Source: Nitrosomonas sp.
GTDB taxonomy: Bacteria; Pseudomonadota; Gammaproteobacteria; Burkholderiales; Nitrosomonadaceae
Direction of reading: 5' to 3'
Assembly: GCA_024282035.1 (NCBI GenBank)
Contig: JAMWZR010000001.1
Location: 62,001 to 126,000, forward strand
Length of the DNA stretch: 64,000 nt
The stretch's first letter is position 1. Each line of letters begins with the position of its first letter. A program made the translations under genes and the position numbers. Under the pieces are notes generated by a model, which did no database searches, had not been told where the DNA came from, and saw nothing but the letters and a program-made list of their open reading frames with translations. Positions 20,360 through 29,377 of this stretch are shown here, piece by piece.

Positions 20360-21592
20360 TCAAACCAATGTTGCTTTGATTTTATTGACACGTGCTTCCC
20401 GCACTTTTGTTTGGATCATGGTAGGAAGTGTTTTTGAATCAGAATGCTTTTGCTGCAATTCGAATGCAATGGAACCAGCATCGACACTTGTGGCAGCCGC
20501 TAAGGCTTTTTTTAGATGCTCTGTGGGTAGATAAGGCTTGACAGCAAAACCCGGTCTTCCATAAAAATCGCTGGCACATGCCTGCAGAAATTCAGCGAAG
20601 CGCTGAGGTTTGCGATAGGCATCAACAGCCTGAAACATATCGGCAATCGTCGAGGGTTTAAGTTCCAATGCACGATGTACATCGCCATGATAGCGAGCTG
20701 TCAGTATCGCAAGATCGCGACAATCCCGAGGAATGCGAATACGCTCGCACATATTTTGCGTCAAGGTAACACTTCTGGCCTCATGACCAATATGGCGTGG
20801 CCATTCTGCCGGGGGAGTTGTGCCTTTCCCCAGATCATGCGTCAGCACTGCAAAACGCGTTGGCAGGGAAAAATTTCTCGATGCAGCAAAATCAATGGCC
20901 AGCATGACATGTACACCCGTATCGATCTCCGGATGGGCATGTACGGGTTGCGGCACACCAAACAGGACATCAACTTCCGGCAGGATGCGTGCCAATGCAC
21001 CACAGTCACGCAGAACATGAAACATCCTCGAAGGATGATTTTCCATTAATCCTTTTGCAAGCTCTTGCCAGACCCGTTCGGGCACCAGTGCATCAACCTC
21101 GCCGTTATGCACCATCTCATTCATTAGCGTCAATGTTTCAGGAGCAATACGAAAACCGAAGCGTGCGGCAAACCGGGCTGCGCGCAAAATTCTCACGGGA
21201 TCTTCTGCAAACGCCGGACTGACATGCCGCAAAATACCTGCTTCCAAGTCTGCAACACCGCCAAAAGGGTCGATGATGTTACCTGCTTCATCCCTGGCTA
21301 TCGAATTGATAGTCAAGTCACGTCGAGCCAAGTCTTCCTGTAGGCTTACATGTGGCGAAGTAAATACCTCGAATCCTCTGTAACCACGAGAAATCTTTCG
21401 CTCAGTTCGAGCCAAGGCATACTGTTCTTGCGTAAGCGGATGTAAAAATACTGGAAAATCCTTACCCACAGGCCGATAACCCAAGCGCTCCATTTCTTCC
21501 GGAGTGGCACCGACAACGACATAGTCTTGATCTTTTACGGGTAGTCCCAGCAATTCATCACGAACGGACCCTCCCACCAGATAAATTTTCAA
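20360..21592 (-). CDS. cca: CCA-adding tRNA nucleotidyltransferase with HD domain
   Basis: A 410-residue class II nucleotidyltransferase. The N-terminus has GGSVRDELLGLPVKDQDYVV, carrying the Asp residues that bind metal, then RRDLTINS and the RILRAARFAARF helix. A C-terminal HD domain (LTHDLGKGTTP, GHEARS, TARYHGDVH) has the layout of the bifunctional proteobacterial Cca with phosphohydrolase activity. It adds or repairs the CCA end of tRNA. A second member of the superfamily, pcnB, lies at 46.4-47.8 kb and differs in its C-terminal half. Confidence 0.95.
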   Translation of the reverse strand: MKIYLVGGSVRDELLGLPVKDQDYVVVGATPEEMERLGYRPVGKDFPVFLHPLTQEQYALARTERKISRGYRGFEVFTSPHVSLQEDLARRDLTINSIARDEAGNIIDPFGGVADLEAGILRHVSPAFAEDPVRILRAARFAARFGFRIAPETLTLMNEMVHNGEVDALVPERVWQELAKGLMENHPSRMFHVLRDCGALARILPEVDVLFGVPQPVHAHPEIDTGVHVMLAIDFAASRNFSLPTRFAVLTHDLGKGTTPPAEWPRHIGHEARSVTLTQNMCERIRIPRDCRDLAILTARYHGDVHRALELKPSTIADMFQAVDAYRKPQRFAEFLQACASDFYGRPGFAVKPYLPTEHLKKALAAATSVDAGSIAFELQQKHSDSKTLPTMIQTKVREARVNKIKATLV

Positions 21593-21627
21593 TCGTTTTT
21601 ATATCACAAAATGAATGTACAAATGGA

Positions 21628-22098
21628 CTACGACTTACTTTCAAAGTTTTTGTACCAGGTATCATAAATCTCGTCGGACCATAGTGATTTGATCCACACG
21701 ATCACATCATCAACCTGCTGCTCGGTTAACTTTCCTTCCCAAGCTGGCATCGATCCGATTTCAGGCGGAGTACCTTTCAGAATGGTTTTTTTCAGTACCG
21801 CTGTCGAATGGTGCCAGGCATGTGCCGTACTATCCAGTGGAGGCGGAGGATACTTGCCATCTGCATTGGGTTTACGCCAATCCGGTGTGCCTGCACCAGC
21901 AACACCATGGCATCCGACACAATTGGCCGTATAAACGGCCTCGCCTCGCTTGATTTGTTCCTTATCGAAATTACGCTCAATCAGGCCCGTTCTGCTATTG
22001 ATTTGAGGTTTTCCGGTTAAGGCGCGCAACGCTGAAGAATCCGTACAACCTGAAACAGCAACAGCGATACCCAGCCATACAATCAGTTGTTTTATCAT
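21628..22098 (-). CDS. Monohaem cytochrome c lipoprotein
   Basis: A 156-residue protein. The signal ends in the lipobox AVSGC (Cys18), so it is probably anchored by lipid. One haem site CVGCH (Cys60, Cys63, His64) is present, with GSMPAW about 80 residues later supplying a candidate Met ligand. The C-terminal QQVDDVIVWIKSLW helix is typical of class I cytochromes c. It is the third gene of a leftward cassette with the cupredoxin and DUF411 genes (gap 12 bases). An electron-transfer role in the periplasm is likely; the partner is unknown. Confidence 0.9.
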   Translation of the reverse strand: MIKQLIVWLGIAVAVSGCTDSSALRALTGKPQINSRTGLIERNFDKEQIKRGEAVYTANCVGCHGVAGAGTPDWRKPNADGKYPPPPLDSTAHAWHHSTAVLKKTILKGTPPEIGSMPAWEGKLTEQQVDDVIVWIKSLWSDEIYDTWYKNFESKS

Positions 22099-22110
22099 GC
22101 AACAGGACTA

Positions 22111-22656
22111 TTACTTCAAACGCATCACGGAATTGTTATCTTTAGCTGCATCAGGCTGTGGTGCTGACGGCGTTTGCTCTGCTTTTTTGGCATAAGGATC
22201 ATATCGATTATAGATCGTAGTATCCTTGCGCTCTTCATCACGCTCCTTGATCAGTAAAACATTGTAGGGATCACTACGAGCACCTTCCATACCCGGCGTG
22301 CCATGCGGCATATCCGGAACCGCTAGTCCCACTGCCTTGGGTTTTTCCTTCAACAAGCGAATGATGTCCGCTGCAGGAACATGACCTTCAATAGCATATC
22401 CATTGATCAAAGCCGTGTGACATGAACCCAATGTACTGGATATGCCCGCTTTTTTTCTGGCCTCTTTATTTCCCACGTCATGCGTATTAACAGTAAAACC
22501 ATTATCGCGCATGTGATCCACCCATTTTGCACAACATCCACAAGTTGGGCTTTTATATACTTCAACCGTGGTTGTGGCTGCAACCTGCGCTGCTGCAAAC
22601 AACATGCCCAATGTCATCATGCCGCTTGCAAAGCGACCCCCTACTTTTTTATTCAT
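22111..22656 (-). CDS. DUF411 metal-binding periplasmic protein
   Basis: A 181-residue exported protein. A signal peptide covers about residues 1-27. VEVYKSPTCGCCAKWVDHM carries Cys39, Cys41 and Cys42, and SCHTALINGYAIEGHVP is the second DUF411 signature. The C-terminal 50 residues (PDMPHGTPGMEG onward) are charged and variable. DUF411 proteins are linked to copper handling. The start overlaps the cupredoxin stop by 4 bases, so the two are coupled. Likely role: periplasmic copper delivery or storage. Confidence 0.88.
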   Translation of the reverse strand: MNKKVGGRFASGMMTLGMLFAAAQVAATTTVEVYKSPTCGCCAKWVDHMRDNGFTVNTHDVGNKEARKKAGISSTLGSCHTALINGYAIEGHVPAADIIRLLKEKPKAVGLAVPDMPHGTPGMEGARSDPYNVLLIKERDEERKDTTIYNRYDPYAKKAEQTPSAPQPDAAKDNNSVMRLK

Positions 22657-23114
22657 TTCCTCTCCACAATAATTGTTCCGCGCATCTTTTTAAAATGACC
22701 TGGCAATGGACAGGCATACTCAATCGTTCCCGCCTGTTCAAAATGCCATATTAACTCTTTCTGCTCACCCGGCTCAAGTTGTAACAGGTGAGATTCAGTA
22801 TGTTCCCTATCTGGATATATTCGCCGGACATGTGCAGCTTTTTTGAGATTCTCCTGCGACCCTACAAGCATTTCATGTTTTTTGTCACCGGCATTTTTGA
22901 CGACAAACCGTATGGTCTCACCCTCCCTGACAGTAATTTCATTGGGTAAAAATAGGTTATCCACTTGCGTCAATTTGACCGTACGGGATACCTGACTGTC
23001 ATCACCTGGTTGACCCATAGCCCCTACTTCATTTGAGTTCTTGGGGTCCGAGTATACATTCGAGGAAAGCAAGATCAATGACACAAGTGATATAATCGTA
23101 GCGAATTTACGCAT
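22653..23114 (-). CDS. Periplasmic cupredoxin
   Basis: A 153-residue exported protein with a signal peptide (about 1-22). A cupredoxin domain covers about 45-152. Candidate type 1 copper ligands are His80 (DKKHEM), Cys135 (YACPLPGH), His140 and Met144. A loop between residues 82 and 110 is longer than in plastocyanin. First gene of the cupredoxin-DUF411-cytochrome c cassette. It may carry electrons to or from the cytochrome, or handle copper for ammonia or oxygen metabolism (inference). Confidence 0.88.
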   Translation of the reverse strand: MRKFATIISLVSLILLSSNVYSDPKNSNEVGAMGQPGDDSQVSRTVKLTQVDNLFLPNEITVREGETIRFVVKNAGDKKHEMLVGSQENLKKAAHVRRIYPDREHTESHLLQLEPGEQKELIWHFEQAGTIEYACPLPGHFKKMRGTIIVERK

Positions 23115-23272
23115 AGGATTCTCCCGAAAAAATTCCGAGTCTTAACCACAAATCTTTAGAATTCCACCGTGCTAAATTGTTCCAAAGAACTTGTGTAAAT
23201 TAATTTTACGCACAAGTAATGACCTCAGGCTGGGCAATTCAAACTATTCTCGATAACTCAATCCAGTAAACC

Positions 23273-24178
23273 ATGCAGAAAAAGGATCAATACAACGCTA
23301 ACAAGCTGCAAAAGCGCTTGCGGCGCCAAGTAGGAACAGCCATTGCGGATTTCAACATGATCGAGGCCGGAGATAAGGTCATGGTATGCCTATCCGGAGG
23401 CAAAGACAGTTATACATTATTAGATATCTTGCGTAACCTCCAATCCCATGCACCGCTGCAATTTGAGTTAATTGCCATGAATTTGGATCAAAAACAACCT
23501 GGTTTTCCAGAACAAGTATTACCCGAATACCTGACTCGCATTGGTATGCCCTTTCGTATCGTTGAACAGGATACGTACAGTGTCGTGAAACGGGTCATTG
23601 CCGAGGGAAAAACCACTTGCAGTCTATGTTCCAGATTACGCCGGGGAGTATTGTACCGCGTCGCGAAAGAACTCGGTGCCACCAAAATTGCGTTGGGTCA
23701 TCATCGTGATGATATTCTGGAAACATTATTCTTGAACATGTTCTATGGCGGCAAACTCAAAGCGATGCCACCCAAACTGGTCAGTGACGATGGCCAGCAT
23801 ATCGTTATCCGGCCTCTAGCCTATTGCAAAGAAAAGGATCTGGAAGCTTACGCAGCGGTTGCCGATTTTCCAATCATTCCCTGCAATCTGTGTGGATCGC
23901 AAAAAAATCTACAACGCCAGGTCATAAAAGAAATGATGCAACTTTGGGATAAAAAATTCCCGGGGCGTCTGGAAACTATGTTTCGCGCGCTGCAGAATGT
24001 GCAGCTATCACACCTCGCTGATCCGGCTCGTTATGATTTTTACAATCTAAAAACACAAGACCAACCCGTACTTGATGGTGACATCGCATTCGATGAGGAA
24101 ACTTTTGAACCCAATGTCGAAGAAATGCTTGCTCCCATTTCCGAGGATACTGACGAAAGTCGTTTTGCAGCGGGATGA
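23273..24178 (+). CDS. ttcA: tRNA 2-thiocytidine(32) synthetase TtcA
   Basis: A 301-residue cytoplasmic ATP-pyrophosphatase. The PP-loop is SGGKDS (41-46). The cluster-binding CxxC is TCSLC (Cys116, Cys119), and a second pair lies at CNLC (Cys204, Cys207), with GHHRDD between. Length matches TtcA. It thiolates cytidine 32 in certain tRNAs. The stop codon abuts the stop of the convergent DUF2784 gene with no gap. Confidence 0.96.
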   Translation: MQKKDQYNANKLQKRLRRQVGTAIADFNMIEAGDKVMVCLSGGKDSYTLLDILRNLQSHAPLQFELIAMNLDQKQPGFPEQVLPEYLTRIGMPFRIVEQDTYSVVKRVIAEGKTTCSLCSRLRRGVLYRVAKELGATKIALGHHRDDILETLFLNMFYGGKLKAMPPKLVSDDGQHIVIRPLAYCKEKDLEAYAAVADFPIIPCNLCGSQKNLQRQVIKEMMQLWDKKFPGRLETMFRALQNVQLSHLADPARYDFYNLKTQDQPVLDGDIAFDEETFEPNVEEMLAPISEDTDESRFAAG

Positions 24179-24556
24179 TCAGTGATTTCTAGTTCGCGGT
24201 ATCAATGGAACCCACTTAAATGTCACCACAACTAATGCAGCAAAAACAACATAAATAAACGTTAAAACCACTTCGGGCACGGTGTAGAACATGATTGCAT
24301 GCAGTCCGCGCTGTACGAAACTGGCATCGCTTCCTGTTTGACGTAAGGCATTCTCCCATCGGGTTAGCGGACAAACGATCCCCATTGAGGATTCGATTAC
24401 AACGACTAAAATCGCACCAAAATGCAAATAGCGAAACCATCGATTTCTTACAAATGCCCACCCCAGCCTTGCCCCAAGCCAGATCAACGGTAAACTGCCA
24501 ACGACAAACATGACATAGAGAAAATGCACGATAAGGATTACATCTGCTAGTAACAT
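24179..24556 (-). CDS. DUF2784 membrane protein
   Basis: A 125-residue protein with about four hydrophobic segments. The conserved pattern of DUF2784 is visible: HFLYVMFVVGSLPLIW at the start, GIVCPLTRWENALR in the centre, and a VPLIP end. It starts with ATG 24556. It converges on ttcA with the two stop codons adjacent. No function is known for the family. Confidence 0.8.
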   Translation of the reverse strand: MLLADVILIVHFLYVMFVVGSLPLIWLGARLGWAFVRNRWFRYLHFGAILVVVIESSMGIVCPLTRWENALRQTGSDASFVQRGLHAIMFYTVPEVVLTFIYVVFAALVVVTFKWVPLIPRTRNH

Positions 24557-24618
24557 GTCATCTTTAACCGCTTTATTCTTCGCTCACACCCCATTGCAAC
24601 TAAATCAACCAAACAATC

Positions 24619-24948
24619 TCAATAATCGCCCCCTGCGGGATGAATCACCAGACGATTTCGCACCAGCTTAGTGGCGGTAATGTTACGTCGCACAATCGCC
24701 ATTGCCTTTTCCATATCGTCCCGGGAACTCACAAACCCGCTTAACTCAACATTGCCCTGTAGGGTATTGACATTGATCTCGTAGGTTCTCAGCGCCGCTA
24801 CATCCAATATGGCCTCATGAATTCGGGTAGAAATGGCAATATCATTGTACGGTTCTTCCATTCCACCCGGCTTGTGAGTAGCAATGCATCCCGTTATAAG
24901 GACGATTATCGTGCCTGCCTGAAAAAAACGATTTCGTAACAGAAACAT
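24619..24948 (-). CDS. BON-domain lipoprotein (copy 1)
   Basis: A 109-residue lipoprotein (lipobox LITGC at about residue 20). A single BON domain covers the rest (ISTRIHEAILD, INVNTLQGNVELSGFVSSR). BON domains bind phospholipid or maintain the envelope, as in OsmY and DolP. The gene at 25042 encodes a close paralogue with the same motif order, so this is a tandem duplication. Likely a periplasmic outer-membrane-anchored stress protein. Confidence 0.82.
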   Translation of the reverse strand: MFLLRNRFFQAGTIIVLITGCIATHKPGGMEEPYNDIAISTRIHEAILDVAALRTYEINVNTLQGNVELSGFVSSRDDMEKAMAIVRRNITATKLVRNRLVIHPAGGDY

Positions 24949-25041
24949 TCTCAGAACCTCACTTTGCCGCGATTGACTTGCAAGTTGAATAGTGCAGATC
25001 AGTCGGCACCACTCAACCCGCCTTTTTCCTAATTATCCGTC

Positions 25042-25371
25042 CTAATTGTAGTCTCCGGTGCCTGGTGTACGCATATCATTTCTGATGAACTTGATTCCCC
25101 GGATGGATCGGGCTATCGAGATGGCTCTATCCATATCATCGCGTGAATTGACGATTCCGCTTAATTCCACGACACCTTTTGTGGTTCGTACATTAATGTC
25201 GAAAGGTCTCAGAGCCGGCTCATCCAGAATGGCATCATGCACCTGTGTAGTTATCAGAATGTCATCATATTGTGCTCGCATATCAACTTGCTGCGCCCCC
25301 TTGGTTGCGCAACCCGAGAAAAGAGCAAGTGCAATCAGTGTGGCAATGAAACGGCTATTCAATTCTGTCAT
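25042..25371 (-). CDS. BON-domain lipoprotein (copy 2)
   Basis: A 109-residue lipoprotein (lipobox LFSGC at about residue 21), with the BON core ITTQVHDAILDEPALRPFDI and VELSGIVNSRDDM. Same length and layout as the gene at 24619, with many identical residues. The 93 bases between them hold no gene. Likely role as for its paralogue. Confidence 0.82.
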   Translation of the reverse strand: MTELNSRFIATLIALALFSGCATKGAQQVDMRAQYDDILITTQVHDAILDEPALRPFDINVRTTKGVVELSGIVNSRDDMDRAISIARSIRGIKFIRNDMRTPGTGDYN

Positions 25372-25631
25372 GATAAATCTCTCCCAATGTTAGATGGAAA
25401 AATAAATTCACCACATTCATAGAAGAGCTTTTGCTTGACTACCTTGAATACGTCATTCAAATGTTCATGATGTCATTGATTTTTTTGGTCAGTATTAGCA
25501 AAAACAGAATGTGGCATTAACAAGGACAGAGTAGCTCGTGTGTTTGTATGCCAATACAAAGCATTCCATTCCTATCGGCGATATTACCTGATTATCTTCA
25601 AGCGAGACAACAAGTGAAATACCGGTCGAAT

Positions 25632-26210
25632 TTATGTAGCAGGTTGCGTTTGCGGTTGTTCTTTCAACAAGGGTATGACCAGTTTCTCAAGCTTTTTCAG
25701 GTTCACTCGGCCGACATAGGTTTCAACGATCGCGCCAGAGCGATTGATCACAACCGTATAAGGCAAAACCGACATCTTGTTACCTGTTGCTTCGGCCAGT
25801 GACCAAGCATTCAATCCCCCAACCAGTATTGGATAGTTAATGCCGAATTCTTCGCTGAACATTTTCACCTTGTTGGCTTGATCCAGAGCAATCCCCAGAT
25901 AGACCAAACCCTGATCGTGAAATTTATTCTGTGACTCGATAAATTCCGGAATTTCTTCCTGACATGGTGTACACCAGGTAGCCCAAAAATTCACAACCAT
26001 GACTTTTCCCTGCCACTGAGAAATAGCTTGATTCTGTCCCTGTACATCGGGCAAGCTCGCCGAGAAAAGCGATTCTGCACTTAGTTTCTTTGCTTCACTG
26101 GCCATTTCACTTTGAACTCCTTCCTGCAATTGAGTACGAAAATAAAAACCAGCAGAGATTGCGAGAGCCGCTATACCGACGAAGATCAGAATCTGTTTGA
26201 ATTTTGACAT
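25632..26210 (-). CDS. TlpA/ResA-like thioredoxin-fold protein
   Basis: A 192-residue membrane-anchored periplasmic protein. A single N-terminal hydrophobic segment (about 8-24) precedes a thioredoxin fold with WATWCTPC (Cys80, Cys83) and the cis-Pro region VLPYTVVI. Proteins of this kind reduce apo-cytochrome c cysteines or other periplasmic disulfides and receive electrons from DsbD, which is encoded directly upstream (67-base gap). Confidence 0.9.
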   Translation of the reverse strand: MSKFKQILIFVGIAALAISAGFYFRTQLQEGVQSEMASEAKKLSAESLFSASLPDVQGQNQAISQWQGKVMVVNFWATWCTPCQEEIPEFIESQNKFHDQGLVYLGIALDQANKVKMFSEEFGINYPILVGGLNAWSLAEATGNKMSVLPYTVVINRSGAIVETYVGRVNLKKLEKLVIPLLKEQPQTQPAT

Positions 26211-26277
26211 TGTTACACCCTTGATTTGAAAATTACTGATGAATCAGTTTCTTGGCTTGGATCACCCTGGATAAATA

Positions 26278-28215
26278 TTAAATCATTACCGCATTCAATA
26301 CGGTTAGAAAATCAATTTTATTCATAAAACCAATGACCTTGATATCCGGAACATCATTACCCTGACGATCGATAAATAAAATTCCCGGCGGACCAAATAA
26401 CTTAAAACGTTTGAGCAAAGCCGTGTCATCTGCCGTACCCTCAGTTACATCGATATGCAACAGCACGACATCCTTCAAACGCGAACGCACTTTGGCGTCG
26501 GACAACGTGAATCGGTCCATTTCCTTGCACGAAATACACCAGTCCGCATAAAACTTGACCATGATGTACTTATCTCTGGACTGCTGGATCTGTTGATCCA
26601 GCTCAGCAACCGTTCTAATACGTTGGAAAGGTAATGGCTCAATATCGGTAGCCATTCCAGCACCGGTAGCAGGACCTTCCACACTAGCCATACTGATCTT
26701 GGACAACGGTTGCAGAACATCGCGACTACCGGACAATACACCGATCAGCAAAGCAACACCCAGAAGCAGCGCAATGACACCAATTCCTTTTAGAAATTTC
26801 TGCAATCCCGAGGCACGCTCAGGTAAAGGATCGATTGCGTGCAGATAGATTGCCGAAATAATGAGTAATGCCGCCCATAACAGCATATGCACCACCTCAT
26901 TGATCACCGGAGAAATGATCCAGATGGCCACACCCAGTAGCAGCGCTCCAAAAAACCGCTTGATGGATTCCATCCATGCGCCGGCCCGGGGTAGCAAGGC
27001 ACCTGCTGAAGTACCGAGCAACAGTAATGGCACCCCCATTCCCAGAGCCATCACAAACAATGCGGATCCACCCAACACTACATCACGGGTTTGACTGATG
27101 TACAGCAATGCACCGGCTAGAGGAGCAGCAACACAGGGACCGACAATCAATGCTGACAAGGCGCCCATGCCAAAGACACTGGTTAGATGCCCGCCCTTTA
27201 TCTGTCCTGCTTCCTCGGATAGCTTGGTTTGCAATGAACCCGGCAATTGTAGTTCATAAAAACCAAACATTGAAAAAGACAGCAAAACAAAAATCACGGC
27301 GAATGTTCCCAATACCCAGGCATTCTGCAGTGCAGCGGACAGCATTGCACCGGATAAACCAGCCGCTACACCGGCAAGTGCATAAGTAATCGCCATGCCC
27401 ATGACATAAGCCAGTGCCAGAATGAAACCATGGCCTTTGGTAACTTTTTTGCCGCGATTGGCAATGATCCCGGACAGAATAGGAAACATCGGAAACACAC
27501 AGGGTGTAAAAGCCAATAACAAACCGATACCAAAAAATCCGCTCAGAATCATGACGTAATCACCAGTTTTGAACATCTGGTCGATCTTGTAGGCTTCGGT
27601 TTCAATGGCCGGGGCTTTGGATGACATCTGAAACAATTCATTGGTGGCATCGGCTTCTGCCGCCACTGCCTTACCACTCACCGCATCGGCCACAGTATCT
27701 AGTGCTGCTTTGACAGCCGGCAAGGTCAAATCAATCACTTTACTAATCGGGGCGTAACATACACCAACTGGCTCATTGCAACCCTGATAACTTGCTGATA
27801 AAGAAAGTGCTTCCTCGGTTCCAGGATCATCGCGCTTGAGTGAAATGACAGCCTGAACCGGACTATAATAGACTTCAGTTTGACCAAATGTTTGATCTTC
27901 CTTCATTTTCCCGGGCGGCAGAACGATTTTCTCGATCACGGCACCAGCCTGTTTGGGCTCAAAAGCAATTTTATCGCGATACAGGTAGTAGTCCTGAGCG
28001 GGTGTCAAAGTTGCAATCAGCGTATTACCATCTCGTGCTTCCACGGCGATTTTAAACGCTTCATCCGGTGGTAAAAGCTCCTGCGGATTACTTTGTCCAA
28101 GGCTGATACCCAGCCCTTGCAGTTTCTTGAACAAGCTGGATGATCCGCCTTCCTGTGCAAAGGCTGGCGTATTCACTAGACATAAAATCAATAACAATAA
28201 TTGGATAGATCGCAT
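26278..28215 (-). CDS. dsbD: Thiol:disulfide interchange protein DsbD
   Basis: A 645-residue inner-membrane protein. After a signal peptide (about 1-20) the N-terminal domain has the active pair GCNEPVGVCY. The central eight-segment domain carries FTPCVFPMFP and IVGPCVAAPLAG, each with a redox Cys. The C-terminal thioredoxin domain has WCISC. Together these move electrons from cytoplasmic thioredoxin to the periplasm. Neighbours are the TlpA-like gene and cutA (16 bases upstream), forming a dsbD-centred copper/cytochrome maturation unit. Confidence 0.96.
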   Translation of the reverse strand: MRSIQLLLLILCLVNTPAFAQEGGSSSLFKKLQGLGISLGQSNPQELLPPDEAFKIAVEARDGNTLIATLTPAQDYYLYRDKIAFEPKQAGAVIEKIVLPPGKMKEDQTFGQTEVYYSPVQAVISLKRDDPGTEEALSLSASYQGCNEPVGVCYAPISKVIDLTLPAVKAALDTVADAVSGKAVAAEADATNELFQMSSKAPAIETEAYKIDQMFKTGDYVMILSGFFGIGLLLAFTPCVFPMFPILSGIIANRGKKVTKGHGFILALAYVMGMAITYALAGVAAGLSGAMLSAALQNAWVLGTFAVIFVLLSFSMFGFYELQLPGSLQTKLSEEAGQIKGGHLTSVFGMGALSALIVGPCVAAPLAGALLYISQTRDVVLGGSALFVMALGMGVPLLLLGTSAGALLPRAGAWMESIKRFFGALLLGVAIWIISPVINEVVHMLLWAALLIISAIYLHAIDPLPERASGLQKFLKGIGVIALLLGVALLIGVLSGSRDVLQPLSKISMASVEGPATGAGMATDIEPLPFQRIRTVAELDQQIQQSRDKYIMVKFYADWCISCKEMDRFTLSDAKVRSRLKDVVLLHIDVTEGTADDTALLKRFKLFGPPGILFIDRQGNDVPDIKVIGFMNKIDFLTVLNAVMI

Positions 28216-28231
28216 CGGTATTCAGTACTAT

Positions 28232-28555
28232 TTAATCAGAAAGGGAAGTTTCATCGGAGATCCACTGCAAATAAGCTGGCAGTCCACCGGATATAGGAAC
28301 CATGATCACTTCCGGAAGTTCATAAGGATGCATTAACTTGATCAACTGTTCAACCCGTTCAAAATGCTGGCGCTGGGTTTTGATCAGAACAGGAATTTCC
28401 TCTGTTGACTCGACGGTACCCTGCCAGCGATAAACCGAAGTACAGGCGCCCAGGATATTGACACAGGCTGCGAGCCGCTGATCAGTCAAGGCTTCAGCCA
28501 AGGCCATGGCCGACTTCTTGTCGGGTAGATTGGAAATAATCAATATTGCTTCCAT
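28232..28555 (-). CDS. cutA: Divalent-cation tolerance protein CutA
   Basis: A 107-residue cytoplasmic protein. The start chosen is ATG 28555 (MEAILIISNLPDKKSA); the frame stays open upstream but that part has no family likeness. CutA features are ACVNILGACTSVYRWQG, HPYELPEVIMVPISGG and YLQWI near the end. It forms a trimer of ferredoxin-like folds. The cutA-dsbD order occurs widely in proteobacteria. No clear ribosome site precedes it. Confidence 0.93.
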   Translation of the reverse strand: MEAILIISNLPDKKSAMALAEALTDQRLAACVNILGACTSVYRWQGTVESTEEIPVLIKTQRQHFERVEQLIKLMHPYELPEVIMVPISGGLPAYLQWISDETSLSD

Positions 28556-28707
28556 ATGCGTTACGCATTGATATTCAAATTGCAATTTTACCACTGCCAT
28601 CCAGCATGGTGGACAAACAACAGCGGTCATGCCGAACAGGCTGTGAATGCCATGGCAATCAGCTTATACTTGTTACAAACAAATCATGACAAATGGGGAT
28701 TCAAATT

Positions 28708-28905
28708 ATGAAAGGACTTTTCAATCTGGTTATTGCACTATCGATCATCACACCGATTTCGATCTTTCTGGGTTACATCATCATGGATGAAGGTGATCAG
28801 TTTACTACCGAACATTACATGGTCACCGCCTTGAGTTTTGTTCCATTGATTTTCGCTCTGCTTGTTAAATTTCTCATGTCCGGTGTCGAAACAAATAAAA
28901 AATAG
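28708..28905 (+). CDS. Small membrane protein, unknown
   Basis: A 65-residue protein with two hydrophobic segments (about 5-24 and 40-57) and a Lys-rich end. ATG 28708 has GGGGA 8 bases upstream; an ATG at 28693 is in frame but lacks a ribosome site. Family not recognised. It lies alone between cutA (divergent) and the chemoreceptor gene. Confidence 0.55.
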   Translation: MKGLFNLVIALSIITPISIFLGYIIMDEGDQFTTEHYMVTALSFVPLIFALLVKFLMSGVETNKK

Positions 28906-29377
28906 TAAAACCATAGCGAAAAATGACTGTCTGCGATTTCTGTATGTCAAATAACTCCGGATAGCCTGGGTGGCTGACAGTCGCTCAGTAAAAACTCCAT
29001 TTCAATAAGCCAATCTATTCACCTTTTCACTTCAAATTCCGCCAATCGATCCGATTCCGACAGGTTTAACATACACCTTAAAGACGGCAATATTTGGCTT
29101 TGCCCATTCGGAAATATTGTAAGTCAGCAAAAAAAACCGGTTATGCCCGCTTAAAATTTTTATATTTTTTATTCATGCTGTTCCAGATTTATCACAGCTC
29201 GTCATTCAGGCAAGGATCATAAGATTTGGTGAATCGCTATTAAGAAAATTTCGGTTCGTTCGTTATCAATTCCTACAAACGATAACCACACAAACTGTAA
29301 ACAAGCTATTTATTTACTGAATCTGCAAATAATCAATAGCCTATTTAAATAAGAAAATTTTTACCGCGGAGAGATCC
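28906..29377. other. 472-base gap upstream of the chemoreceptor gene
   Basis: No convincing gene. It becomes AT-rich toward the chemoreceptor start and contains a 7-bp inverted pair GACTGTC (28925-28931)/GACAGTC (28976-28982). No clear sigma-28 flagellar promoter could be found by eye. It presumably holds the chemoreceptor promoter. Confidence 0.5.
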
